Positions 39,832-47,673 of a stretch of DNA of 64,000 bases are shown here, piece after piece. The position numbers and the translations under genes are program-made. Source of the stretch: CAWCGU01 sp963795195 (GTDB taxonomy: Bacteria > Actinomycetota > Thermoleophilia > Solirubrobacterales > 70-9); assembly GCA_963795195.1 (NCBI GenBank), contig CAWCGU010000006.1, positions 744,001 to 808,000 of the forward strand. Direction: 5' to 3'. Under the pieces are notes generated by a model that saw nothing but the letters and a program-made list of their open reading frames with translations, did not search any database and was not told where the DNA came from. Position 1 is the first letter of the stretch. Each line of letters opens with the position of its first letter.

Positions 39832-39884
39832 GCGCCGAACGTCGGAAATACGGACACATAGGGTGGTGAAGCCGACGTTCGGCG
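39832..39884. repeat. 53-bp hairpin repeat, copy 1
   Basis: Arms CGCCGAACGTCGG and CCGACGTTCGGCG are exact inverted repeats around a ~26-base loop containing ACACATAGGGTGGTGAA. It matches copy 2 (40789-40841) at all but two positions. It sits 16 bases after the CMD stop. Confidence 0.82.
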
Positions 39885-39930
39885 AAGCTGGGTAGGGGGC
39901 GCTGCGCAGGGCGGTGGGCTTCCGCTTGGT

Positions 39931-40818
39931 GTGGATGAAGTAGCTGCGATGCAGCTGGCTGGTCGCCAGTTCAATCGAATCGCACGGTGGCAGCTGTTCG
40001 AGCTTGGATTCTCCGCGCGCTGCTTGACGCGGAGGGTTTCGGCCGAGCGGTTGGTGCCGGCTGGATGGGGTGTGTTCGCGTTCGCCCCGCTGTTGAACGA
40101 CGATCCACGTGGCGACTGGATGGCGGCCACCCTCACAGCGCAAGGCTCGGTCCTAAGCCATCTCAGCGCCGCTGCGGCCTACGGCATCTGGGGGCTGCAA
40201 CGAGTGCTCGAGACCGTTACTCGGCCCGGCAGTGGCGGGCCGGAACGCTGGGGGTCTGTCGTGGTCCACCGCAGCAGGTGGCTCGACGGAGATTGCACCA
40301 TCCTTGATGGCATCCCAATCACCACCATAGCCCGCACCCTGGTTGACATTGCCCCGATCATCAGCCAGCGGGCATTGGCTCGAGCGGTTCGCGAAGCCAT
40401 TCGGCTTGAGCACATCACGCATCAGGAGTTAGGTGACGCTCTGGGCCGTTACCGCGGTCGCCGGGGAGTGCGCAAGCTCGCAGCCGTCGTTTCCCGCTAC
40501 GCAGGGCTGCCGCTGGAACGCGCGAGGAGCGGCGCCGAAATCCGGGCAATGGAGATCCTCCGCGATGCCGGGCGGACGCTCCCCAAGCTGAACCACAAGG
40601 TCGCCGGCGAAGAGGCGGATCTGAGCTGGGCTCGTGAACGCCTGATCATCGAAATCGACGGCGGCCCCTTCCATCAGGACGTTGGCGAAGACGCGCGCAA
40701 GCAGGCAATCTGGGAGCGCGCGGGCTGGACGGTGCGCCGCCTGAGCTCCGACGACGTCTACGAACTCCCCCACGTCCTCCTCACCTTGGCGCCGAACGTC
40801 GGAAATACCGACACATAG
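39931..40818 (+). CDS. DUF559 endonuclease-like protein with AbiEi-type N-terminal domain
   Basis: A 295-aa protein. The N-terminal ~110 residues (R-W-Q-L-F-E-L-G-F-S, R-R-V-S-A-E-R-L-V-P-A-G-W-G-V-F, L-S-H-L-S-A-A-A-A-Y) look like the wHTH/AbiEi antitoxin-like module; G-I-P-I-T-T-I-A-R-T-L-V-D near 127 is the shared linker. The C-terminal ~100 residues are a Vsr-like DUF559 fold with A-D-L-S-W and I-I-E-I-D-G-G-P-F-H near 230. Its last codons (A-P-N-V-G-N-T-D-T) are encoded by repeat copy 2. GTG 39931 is the longest start; ATG 39949 is possible. The nuclease activity is inferred only. Confidence 0.75.
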   Translation: MDEVAAMQLAGRQFNRIARWQLFELGFSARCLTRRVSAERLVPAGWGVFAFAPLLNDDPRGDWMAATLTAQGSVLSHLSAAAAYGIWGLQRVLETVTRPGSGGPERWGSVVVHRSRWLDGDCTILDGIPITTIARTLVDIAPIISQRALARAVREAIRLEHITHQELGDALGRYRGRRGVRKLAAVVSRYAGLPLERARSGAEIRAMEILRDAGRTLPKLNHKVAGEEADLSWARERLIIEIDGGPFHQDVGEDARKQAIWERAGWTVRRLSSDDVYELPHVLLTLAPNVGNTDT

Positions 40819-40841
40819 GGTGGTGAACCCGACGTTCGGCG
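40789..40841. repeat. 53-bp hairpin repeat, copy 2
   Basis: It overlaps the last 30 bases of the DUF559 gene, including its TAG stop, and lies between that gene and the convergent F420-type oxidoreductase. Both 13-base arms are perfect; the loop differs from copy 1 at two positions (G to C). Confidence 0.82.
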
Positions 40842-40851
40842 CGGGAGGGGG

Positions 40852-41893
40852 CTAGCCGAGGACGAGCTCGGCGGCCTTGCGCATCGTCGCCGGGTCGCCG
40901 GCTATCAGCAGCGTCGTCGCGCTGGACTCACGCCAGGCCGCAAGGTCGTCTCGGATCTTGTCGGCGGGACCGATCAGCGCCAGTTTCTCGATCAGCTCCC
41001 TCGGCACCTTGGCCGCTGCCTCGTCCTTCTTGCCCTCCAGGTAGAGGTCCTGGATCTCGTCGACCGCGGCCTCGTAGCCCATCCGGATCGGCACGTTGGC
41101 GTGAAAGTTTTCTGACTTCGCGCCCATGCCGCCGAAATACAGCGCGTACATCGGCCGCACCATGTCGGCGGCGGCATCGACGTCGTCGGTGACGATGAAT
41201 GGGACGGTCGCGCAGACCTCGAAGTCTTCGCGGCTGACGCGCGCGCCGTCGCGGGCGAAGCCCTCGTCCAGCGAAGGCTTGTAGAGGTTCTCCGCGTGCG
41301 GGCTGAAGAAGAGCGCGTGCCAGCCTTCGCAGAGCTCGGCGGCAAGGGCGACGTTCTTGGGTCCCTGCGCCGCAAGGAAGATCGGGATGTCGGAGCGCAG
41401 CGGGTGGACCATCGGCTTGAGCGGCTTGCCGAGCGCCGGTGCCCTCGGGATAGGGCAGCCGGTAGTGCTTGCCGTCGAAGGAGACCGGCGCCTCGCGTGC
41501 CCAGATCGCGCGCATGATCTCGATGTACTCGCGGGTGCGGGCAAGCGGCTTCGCGAAAGGCATCCCGTACCAGCCCTCGACGACCTGCGGCCCGGAGACT
41601 CCGAGACCGCAGATGAAGCGGCCGCCGGAGAGGTGGTCCATCGTCAGCGCCGCCATCGCGGTCGCCGCCGGCTGGCGCGCGCTCAGCTGCAGGATCGCCG
41701 TGCCGAGGCGCAGGCGCTCGGTGTGCGAACCCCACCAGGCAAGCGGCGAGATCGCATCTGAGCCGTAGGCCTCGGCGGTCCAGATCGAGTCGAAGCCGAG
41801 TCGCTCGGCCTCGAGCACCTGGTCCTGCGCTCCCGGGGGCGGTCCCGCCGCCCAGTAGCCGACCTGCAGCCCCAGTTTCAGATCCTTCGCCAT
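40852..41893 (-). pseudogene. LLM-class F420-dependent oxidoreductase, one frameshift
   Basis: Two frames together give ~346 residues of the luciferase-like F420 family. L-Q-V-G-Y-W near residue 10, G-F-D-S-I-W-T-A-E-A-Y-G-S-D-A near 33, L-G-T-A-I-L-Q-L-S-A-R near 63 and F-I-C-G-L-G-V-S-G-P-Q-V-V-E-G-W near 92 are in the first frame; L-A-A-Q-G-P-K-N, G-W-H-A-L-F-F and the C-terminal half are in the second. Deleting a G (GGC-G-CTC) near 41438 joins G-T-G to L-G-K-P-L-K. The span is 1042 bases, one over a multiple of three. It would reduce or oxidise a substrate with F420; the substrate is unknown. Confidence 0.85.
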
Positions 41894-41955
41894 AGCTACC
41901 TAGATCGCGCTTCGCCTCGACATCAAGTGAATCTGCTCCGCGCTCAAGCAGCAGC

Positions 41956-42768
41956 CTATTGAGCGAGCGCGGGAGTTCGCTCGCCGGCCACAGGGCTCGC
42001 GCCGGCCGCGCCGACCGCGTGGGCGCCGCCGTCGGCGTGCAGGATCTCACCGCTGATCACGCGGGAGAGATCGGAGAGCAGGAACAGCACCGGGTCGGCG
42101 ACGGCTGCCGCGTCGGCGCGGTCCCAGCCAAGCGGGGCCGCCTGCGACCAGCCCTCGGCCAGCTCGCTGAAACCCGGGATGCCGGACGCCGCCGGGGAGG
42201 AGATCGGGCCGGCCGAGACGAGGTTGACGCGGATGCCCGCTGAGCCGAGGTCGCGGGCGAGATAGCGCGACACGCCTTCAAGCGCTGCCTTGGCGACGCC
42301 CATCCAGTCGTAGGCGGGCCAGGCCCGCGAGCCGTCGAAATCGAGGCCGACGAGGCTTCCGCCCTCCCCCATCAGCGGCGCCACCGCCTCGGCCAGCGCC
42401 TTCAGCGAGTAGGCGCTGGTCTCGAATGCGGCCAGTGCGCTCTCGCGCGGTGCGCCGATGAAATCGCCGCCGAGCGCGTCGGGCGGGGCGTGTGCGATCG
42501 CGTGCACGACGCCGTCGACTCCGCCCCAGCGCGCCTGCAGCGCAGCGGTCAGGCTCGAGAGGTCGGACTCGCTGTTGACATCGAGCTCGAGCACCTCCGG
42601 CGATCCGGGCAGCGAGCGCGCCGCGCGCTCGGTCATCCGACGGACGCGACCGAAGCTGGTCAGCAGAACCTGCGCCCCTTCGCGCTCGGCGCCCTCGGCG
42701 ATCGAGTAGGCGATCGAGTGACGGTTGACGACGCCGGTGACGAGAATGCGCTTGCCCTCACAGATCAC
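41956..42768 (-). CDS. fabI: Enoyl-[acyl-carrier-protein] reductase, InhA/FabI type
   Basis: A 270-aa SDR-type enoyl reductase for the last step of each fatty acid cycle. G-K-R-I-L-V-T-G-V near residue 5 with N-R-H-S-I-A-Y, the G-S-L-V-G-L-D-F-D near 136, Y-D-W-M-G-V-A-K near 152 (Tyr-x6-Lys) and V-S-A-G-P-I near 184 are the InhA/FabI hallmarks, closer to mycobacterial InhA than to proteobacterial FabI. The short Ala-rich C-terminal tail is extra. It overlaps the MaoC gene by 4 bases and ends the FAS-II operon. Confidence 0.92.
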   Translation of the reverse strand: MICEGKRILVTGVVNRHSIAYSIAEGAEREGAQVLLTSFGRVRRMTERAARSLPGSPEVLELDVNSESDLSSLTAALQARWGGVDGVVHAIAHAPPDALGGDFIGAPRESALAAFETSAYSLKALAEAVAPLMGEGGSLVGLDFDGSRAWPAYDWMGVAKAALEGVSRYLARDLGSAGIRVNLVSAGPISSPAASGIPGFSELAEGWSQAAPLGWDRADAAAVADPVLFLLSDLSRVISGEILHADGGAHAVGAAGASPVAGERTPALAQ

Positions 42769-43256
42769 AGGCAGACCCGCTCCCCGTAGAGGGCGTGCAG
42801 TTCACTCGCCCCATCGTGGCCGTTGCCGTTGCCGATCGGCGCTGCCTCGGCGCAGAGTGCTGCTTCGGTGCGGCCGAGCGCCTGGACGCGAGCGCGAACG
42901 ACGACCTCGTCGCGCTGGTTGAGCACCCGCCAGGCGAGAGTGAGCAGCTCGTGGTCGCCGTCGAGGGGCGTCACGGCCTCCACCTTGGAGCTGACACGGA
43001 TCGTGTCACCGATCAGCACCGGGCGCTTGAAGGTGACGTCGTCGACCCCCCGCAGCGCGACGATGCGGTCCGGATCGAAGGGAGCAAGCCCGACGGCGTA
43101 GGAGAGGACGAGCATCCCGTGGGCCACCCGCTCACCGAAGCGGCTCTTGGCCGCCCATTCGGCGTCGGCGTGCTGGGGGTGCCAGTCGCCGGTCAGGGCG
43201 GCAAACGAGGCGATGTCGCTCTCGGTGATCGTGCGTCCGCGGGTTGTGGTCGTCAT
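42765..43256 (-). CDS. MaoC-type (R)-hydratase, probable 3-hydroxyacyl-ACP dehydratase
   Basis: A 163-aa hot-dog protein. The hydratase-2 motif A-L-T-G-D-W-H-P-Q-H near residue 20 (catalytic D-x4-H) and F-G-E-R-V-A-H-G-M near 40 are intact. No fabZ/fabA is in the cluster, so I infer this enzyme supplies the dehydration step, like the HadAB enzymes of mycobacteria. The ATG at 43256 has AGGAGATG upstream. It overlaps both neighbours by 4 bases (SGNH upstream and fabI downstream). The tail after ~130 is Ala/Gly-rich and probably disordered. Confidence 0.87.
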   Translation of the reverse strand: MTTTTRGRTITESDIASFAALTGDWHPQHADAEWAAKSRFGERVAHGMLVLSYAVGLAPFDPDRIVALRGVDDVTFKRPVLIGDTIRVSSKVEAVTPLDGDHELLTLAWRVLNQRDEVVVRARVQALGRTEAALCAEAAPIGNGNGHDGASELHALYGERVCL

Positions 43257-43957
43257 AGGACATCTCCTCTTTCGATTCCTGTCTCGATCTGGAAGTGGCG
43301 GCGCAGCAGTTCCGAGAATCCGCGGGCGGCGCGCTCGTGTCCCAACGCAGACGGGTGCAGTCCGTCCTCGCAGAAGTTCTCCGCTCGCGAGAGCCCCGGG
43401 TGGCCCGCCATGTCGAGGCAGGGAACGCCCGCCGCGCCAGCCACGTTGCGGGTGACCCGATTGAGCGCCCGCACCGACTGCTCGACCCGGCGCTGGGTTC
43501 GCGGGCGCAGTTCCAGGAACTCCCAGGCTTCGGGCATCGTCGCCGTGACGACGCGCACTCCCCCACCCGCGCCGAGGCGCCCAAGGATCGTCGCCATGCG
43601 CTCGGCGTAGGCGTCTATGTCGGGCCGTGTCGAACCGAGCACGTCGTTGCCTCCGCAGACGACCGTGACGAGGTCGGGCTCCAGCTCGACCGCCTCGGCG
43701 GCCTGCTCGAGCACGGCCTCGCTGGTCGCTCCGTCGACGGCGAGGTTGCGGTAGGCGAGGCCGCCGTTGCGCGCCCGGATTCCCTCGGCAATTCGGTCGG
43801 GCCAGGCCTCGCCGGCGGGCGCGCCGGTGCCCGCCGTGAAGCTGTCGCCGAGCGCGACGAAGCACGAGAGCTTGGTCGCCAGGGCCTCCGGAAAGACCTG
43901 ACTCGCGATCACTCGCTGAATCAGCAGGAAAGGATGCTCCGCGGTGCTCATCGTCAT
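43253..43957 (-). CDS. SGNH/GDSL hydrolase embedded in the FAS-II operon
   Basis: A 234-aa intracellular SGNH enzyme (no signal peptide). Block I F-V-A-L-G-D-S-F-T-A-G near residue 33, block III C-G-G-N-D near 101 and the C-terminal G-L-H-P-S near 205 give the Ser, Gly/Asn and Asp-x-x-His set. It is fused by 4-base overlaps between the carboxyltransferase and MaoC genes. A TesA-like acyl-ACP/acyl-CoA thioesterase role would suit the context, but the fold also fits unrelated esterases. It contrasts with the secreted SGNH enzyme at 14730. Confidence 0.83.
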   Translation of the reverse strand: MTMSTAEHPFLLIQRVIASQVFPEALATKLSCFVALGDSFTAGTGAPAGEAWPDRIAEGIRARNGGLAYRNLAVDGATSEAVLEQAAEAVELEPDLVTVVCGGNDVLGSTRPDIDAYAERMATILGRLGAGGGVRVVTATMPEAWEFLELRPRTQRRVEQSVRALNRVTRNVAGAAGVPCLDMAGHPGLSRAENFCEDGLHPSALGHERAARGFSELLRRHFQIETGIERGDVL

Positions 43958-45390
43958 CGCTGCTTTCGCTCCAGCGCCGCGAGCGCCCAGCCGAGCCTGG
44001 CCCGGGTGTCGGCGGGCTCGATCACCTCATCGACGAACCCCGTGCCCGCCGCCGCGTCGGCGTTCAGGTGCTCGCCCGCGTAGCCGGCAGCGAGCGCCTC
44101 GAGCGTCGCCTCGGAGTCATCCGAGGCCTCGAGCTCGCGCCTGTGGACGATGCCGACCGCCTGGCGCGCCGCCATGATCCCGATCTCCGCCCCCGGCCAG
44201 GCGAAGACGAGATCGGCGCCGAGGTCCTTGGAGTTCATGGTGATCACCGCGCCGCCGTAGGCCTTGCGCAAGACGACGGTCAGCTTCGGCACGCGGGCGG
44301 CCGCGAAGGCACGCAACAGTGAAGCGCCGTGACGGATCACGCCGGCGCGCTCCTGCGCGGATCCCGGCATGAAGCCCGGAGTGTCGACGAGCACGACGAG
44401 CGGCAGGCCGAAGCGGTCGCAGGCCGCGACGAAGGTGGCCGCCTTCTCGGCCGCAGCGGCGTCGATGACGCCACCGAGGCGCCGGGGTTGGTTGGCGACG
44501 ATTCCCAGCGAACGGCCCTCGATGCGGGCGAAGCCGGTGACCATGTTGCGAGCCCAGCCGCCGCTTAGCTCGAGGAACTCACCACGGTCGGCAATCGCGC
44601 GGATGACATCGCGCACGTCGTAGACCCGGCGAGCCTCGGCCGGCACCCGGGTATCGGGTGCCGGTCCGAGCGGACTCGCGGGCTCGGCGTGCAGGGGTGG
44701 CTCACCGATCCTGTGGGGCAAGAGTTCGAGCAGTTCGCGGGCCTGCGCGGCAGCCGCCTGAACGGTGGGCGCGACGAGCTGGCAGACGCCGTTTCGGGAG
44801 TGCACGTCGGGTCCACCGAGGTCCGCCATCTCGACCTGCTCGCCGAGCGCCTCGCGAACGATTTTCGGGCCGGTCAGGAACATCCGCGCCGACTCGGTCA
44901 TGACGACGAAGTCGGTCAGCGCGGGCGAGTAGGCACCACCGCCCGCCGAGACGCCGGTGACGATCGAGATCTGCGGCACGATCGCCGAGAGCTCGACGCT
45001 GGCCCTGAAGATGCGGCCGTAGCCGGCCAGGGCGTCGTGTCCTTCCTGCAGCCGGGCCCCGCCGGATTCGACAAACCCGACCACTGGCGCACGGGCGTCA
45101 GCGGCCAGTCGCATCACCCTGACGATCGAGTCGGCGTGGGCGGTGCCGAGAGAGCCGCCGAGCATCCCCGGGTCCTGGGCGTAACAGAAGACCGGGCGCC
45201 CCCCGACCTGGCCGGCTCCGGCGATCACCCCGTCGCCCGGCCTGGCGCGCGCGCCGACGGCGCTCGAGACGACGCCGCTTCGCAGCGGCGAGAAGCTGCC
45301 GCGGTCACAGAGCATCTCGAGGCGCTGAAACGGCAGCGACGACCCAGCCGTTGCCGCGCGCGGCTCAGCTGTGAGCAAAGCTCCGCTCAT
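43954..45390 (-). CDS. Acyl-CoA/acetyl-CoA carboxylase carboxyltransferase (AccD/PccB-like)
   Basis: A 478-aa carboxyltransferase holding both halves of the crotonase fold in one chain. Residues ~105-155 contain F-V-E-S-G-G-A-R-L-Q-E-G and V-T-G-V-S-A-G-G-G-A-Y; the second half contains V-L-V-D-T-P-G-F-M-P-G near 330 and R-K-A-Y-G-G-A near 382 (oxyanion glycines). In this operon it most likely makes malonyl-CoA, but the sequence fits acetyl-, propionyl- or longer acyl-CoA. No biotin carboxylase is nearby. The ATG at 45390 overlaps the fabF stop by 4 bases. Confidence 0.87.
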   Translation of the reverse strand: MSGALLTAEPRAATAGSSLPFQRLEMLCDRGSFSPLRSGVVSSAVGARARPGDGVIAGAGQVGGRPVFCYAQDPGMLGGSLGTAHADSIVRVMRLAADARAPVVGFVESGGARLQEGHDALAGYGRIFRASVELSAIVPQISIVTGVSAGGGAYSPALTDFVVMTESARMFLTGPKIVREALGEQVEMADLGGPDVHSRNGVCQLVAPTVQAAAAQARELLELLPHRIGEPPLHAEPASPLGPAPDTRVPAEARRVYDVRDVIRAIADRGEFLELSGGWARNMVTGFARIEGRSLGIVANQPRRLGGVIDAAAAEKAATFVAACDRFGLPLVVLVDTPGFMPGSAQERAGVIRHGASLLRAFAAARVPKLTVVLRKAYGGAVITMNSKDLGADLVFAWPGAEIGIMAARQAVGIVHRRELEASDDSEATLEALAAGYAGEHLNADAAAGTGFVDEVIEPADTRARLGWALAALERKQR

Positions 45391-46619
45391 GACTGCGAGC
45401 CGACGCAGAGGACGGCGTTGTGGCCACCGAACCCGAACGAGTTCGAGATCGCAACCAGGCGCTCTCCGCTGTGCGAGGAGCCGTTTCCATCGGCGTTGCG
45501 GTTCGCGAGCGCACGCGCCTCGCCCGGCACGTAGTCGAGGTCGAGGTCGGGATCGCGCTTCTCCCATCCGACCGTCGGCGGCGCGACCCCGTGGCTCAGC
45601 GCCTTGACGGTCGCGATCGCCTCGACCGCTCCGGCGGCGCCGAGCAGGTGCCCGATCGCGGATTTCGTCGAGGAGACCGGGATGCGCGCGGCGTCCTCGC
45701 CAAGCGCGACCTTGAGCGCCTCGGTCTCGCTGCGATCGTTGAGCGGTGTCGAGGTGCCGTGGGCGTTGACGTAGTCGACATCGGCCGGGGCCAGCCCCGC
45801 GTCCTCGAGCGCCAGCGCAATCGCACGCGCGGCGTCGCGGCCACTCGGCTCCGGCGCGGTCAGATGGTGGGCATCGGACGTGGCTGCGTAGCCGAGCACC
45901 TCGCCGAGGATCGGCGCGCCGCGCCGTTCGGCCGCCTCGGCGCTCTCGAGCACGAGGACCCCGGCGCCCTCACCCATCACGAAGCCGTCGCGGCGGGCGT
46001 CGAATGGGCGCGAGACCCCGCTTCGCGAGGTCGCGCCCATGGCCCCGAAGGCGGCGATCGCTACATCGGTCAGGGCCGCCTCCGAGCCGCCGGTCACCAC
46101 CGCGTCAGCCTCGCCGGAGCGGACGGCGCGGAAGGCCTGGCCGATCGCGTGGGCGCCGGCCGCGCAGGCCGACATCACGCCGAACGAGTGGCCGTGGATG
46201 CCGTGGCGCATCGCCACGGCGGCGGCGGCCGCGTTCCCCATCAGCAGCGGAACCGCCAGAGGGGAGACCGACTTCGCTCCACGGTCGCGAAGGATGTCGT
46301 GCTGAGTCTCCAGCGAGCCGAGGCCGCCGATCCCGGTCCCGATGACGCAACCGACGCGCTCGGCCGGATAGGGAGGCCCGTCCTCCCATCCGGCAGCTGC
46401 CAGCGCCTCGTCGGCGGCGGCGACTGCGAGCTGGGCGAAGCGGTCGAAGCGGCGGGCTTCCTTGCGGGTCAGGGTGCCGGCGGGGTCGAACTCGCCGCAA
46501 CGGCCGAAGCCCTCCTCGACTCCGCACTCTCCCGCTTCCCAGCGGCGGCTGAGCACCTCTGCGCCGACCCCGAGCGGGGTCACGGCACCGACTCCGGTGA
46601 TGACGACGCGCTGGTTCAT
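45387..46619 (-). CDS. fabF: 3-oxoacyl-ACP synthase II
   Basis: A 410-aa condensing enzyme. The active-site Cys is in S-A-C-A-A-G-A-H-A near residue 164, with His in N-A-H-G-T-S-T-P near 302 and K-S-A-I-G-H-L-L-G-A-A-G near 335: the complete KAS C-H-H triad. It elongates acyl-ACP by two carbons with malonyl-ACP. The first residues M-N-Q-R-V-V-I-T-G-V-G are typical. The ATG overlaps the acpP stop by 4 bases and its own stop overlaps the carboxyltransferase start. Confidence 0.95.
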   Translation of the reverse strand: MNQRVVITGVGAVTPLGVGAEVLSRRWEAGECGVEEGFGRCGEFDPAGTLTRKEARRFDRFAQLAVAAADEALAAAGWEDGPPYPAERVGCVIGTGIGGLGSLETQHDILRDRGAKSVSPLAVPLLMGNAAAAAVAMRHGIHGHSFGVMSACAAGAHAIGQAFRAVRSGEADAVVTGGSEAALTDVAIAAFGAMGATSRSGVSRPFDARRDGFVMGEGAGVLVLESAEAAERRGAPILGEVLGYAATSDAHHLTAPEPSGRDAARAIALALEDAGLAPADVDYVNAHGTSTPLNDRSETEALKVALGEDAARIPVSSTKSAIGHLLGAAGAVEAIATVKALSHGVAPPTVGWEKRDPDLDLDYVPGEARALANRNADGNGSSHSGERLVAISNSFGFGGHNAVLCVGSQS

Positions 46620-46864
46620 GGCAGGCGCGAGACCACCAGGTCGATGACGTCGCCGACGCTGGCGATGTCCTTGACCGACTCGCCGTTGAGCTCGACGCCG
46701 AACTCCTCCTCGACGATCTGGGCGAGCTCGACGATGTCGAGCGAGTCGACGTCGAGCGTCTCGAAGGTCGCCTCGCGTGAGATATCCGCAGGCTCGGCGC
46801 CGAGTTCGATGAGCCCGTCGCGGATCACCTGCTCCACCGCATCGCTGCTGACTTTCGTTTCCAT
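46616..46864 (-). CDS. acpP: Acyl carrier protein
   Basis: An 82-aa acidic four-helix protein. The phosphopantetheine Ser is in D-V-D-S-L-D-I-V near residue 42, followed by E-E-E-F-G-V-E-L-N. It carries the growing chain between the enzymes of this operon. It lies directly between fabG and fabF with a 71-base gap upstream that contains a perfect hairpin. Confidence 0.95.
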   Translation of the reverse strand: METKVSSDAVEQVIRDGLIELGAEPADISREATFETLDVDSLDIVELAQIVEEEFGVELNGESVKDIASVGDVIDLVVSRLP

Positions 46865-46896
46865 TGATTGTTCCTTTCGTGCGTTTTGGGTCTAAA

Positions 46897-46929
46897 CGTC
46901 CCTAAAGGGGTCTGACCCCTTTAGGGACG
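46897..46929. repeat. Perfect 33-bp palindrome between fabG and acpP
   Basis: Arms CGTCCCTAAAGGGGT and ACCCCTTTAGGGACG pair without mismatch around CTG. It lies in the only real gap within the FAS-II operon. It may be a processing or attenuation hairpin, giving the acpP message different stability, or a dispersed repeat of the genome. Confidence 0.72.
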
Positions 46930-46935
46930 GCAGAG

Positions 46936-47673
46936 CTAGGCGCTCATGCCCCCGTCTACGGTCAGGGTTGTTCCGGTCACGTAGGAGGCCTCGTCGGAGG
47001 CGAGAAAGCGCACGCAGGCAGCGACCTCCTCAGGAGCGCCGCAGCGCCGGGCCGGAATCGATTCGAGGATCCCGTTGGCGGAAACGTCCTCGGTGAGCTT
47101 GGTCTCGACCAGCCCGGGAGCAACGGCGTTGACCGTGATCCCGCGTCGGGCGACCTCGACGGCGACCGTTTTCGTCATGCCGATCAAGCCGGCCTTCGAC
47201 GCCGCGTAATTGGCCTGTCCGGCGTTGGCGCGAAGGCCGACGACAGAGGCGATGTTGACGATCCGCCCGAAACGCGCGCGCAGCATCGGCTTGAGCGCGC
47301 GCCGGGTCGTCCGAAAGGCGGCGGACAGGTTGGTGTCGAGGACGTGGTCCCACTCGTCGTCGCCGAGCTGTGGGGAGAGGCCGTCGAGCCGGATCCCGGC
47401 GTTGTTGACGAGAACAAGCACCGGCCCGAAGCGCTCCTCGAGTTGCGAGAAGGTCGCCTCGACGGCTTCGGGATCGCCAATGTCGCCCTGCACGGCGACC
47501 GCGTCGCCGCCGGCCTCGGTGATTGCCGCGACCACCGCGTCGGCGCCGTCTGCGTCCGAGCGGTAGTTGACGCCAAGCGCCCAGCCGTCTCGCGCCAGCG
47601 CCTGTGCCGTCGCGGCGCCGATGCCGCCGGCGGATCCGGTCACGAGGGCGCAACCGTCACGTTCAGTCTTCAT
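46936..47673 (-). CDS. fabG: 3-oxoacyl-ACP reductase
   Basis: A 245-aa SDR reductase. T-G-S-A-G-G-I-G near residue 11, N-N-A-G-I near 86, catalytic Ser in I-V-N-I-A-S-V-V-G near 136 and Y-A-A-S-K near 151 are in place, as is V-A-P-G-L-V-E-T near 182. The ATG at 47673 overlaps the fabH stop by 4 bases; a GTG/ATG five codons upstream is less favoured. It reduces the beta-keto product of FabH/FabF with NADPH. Confidence 0.94.
   Translation of the reverse strand: MKTERDGCALVTGSAGGIGAATAQALARDGWALGVNYRSDADGADAVVAAITEAGGDAVAVQGDIGDPEAVEATFSQLEERFGPVLVLVNNAGIRLDGLSPQLGDDEWDHVLDTNLSAAFRTTRRALKPMLRARFGRIVNIASVVGLRANAGQANYAASKAGLIGMTKTVAVEVARRGITVNAVAPGLVETKLTEDVSANGILESIPARRCGAPEEVAACVRFLASDEASYVTGTTLTVDGGMSA

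Noticed and set aside
39931..40818. A complete type IV toxin-antitoxin pair
   Set aside because: The AbiEi-like N-terminal domain is fused to a DUF559 domain in one protein and there is no AbiEii nucleotidyltransferase next to it.
45420..46895. A 491-residue plus-strand frame over fabF and acpP
   Set aside because: It is antisense to two motif-complete FAS-II genes and has no recognisable domain.
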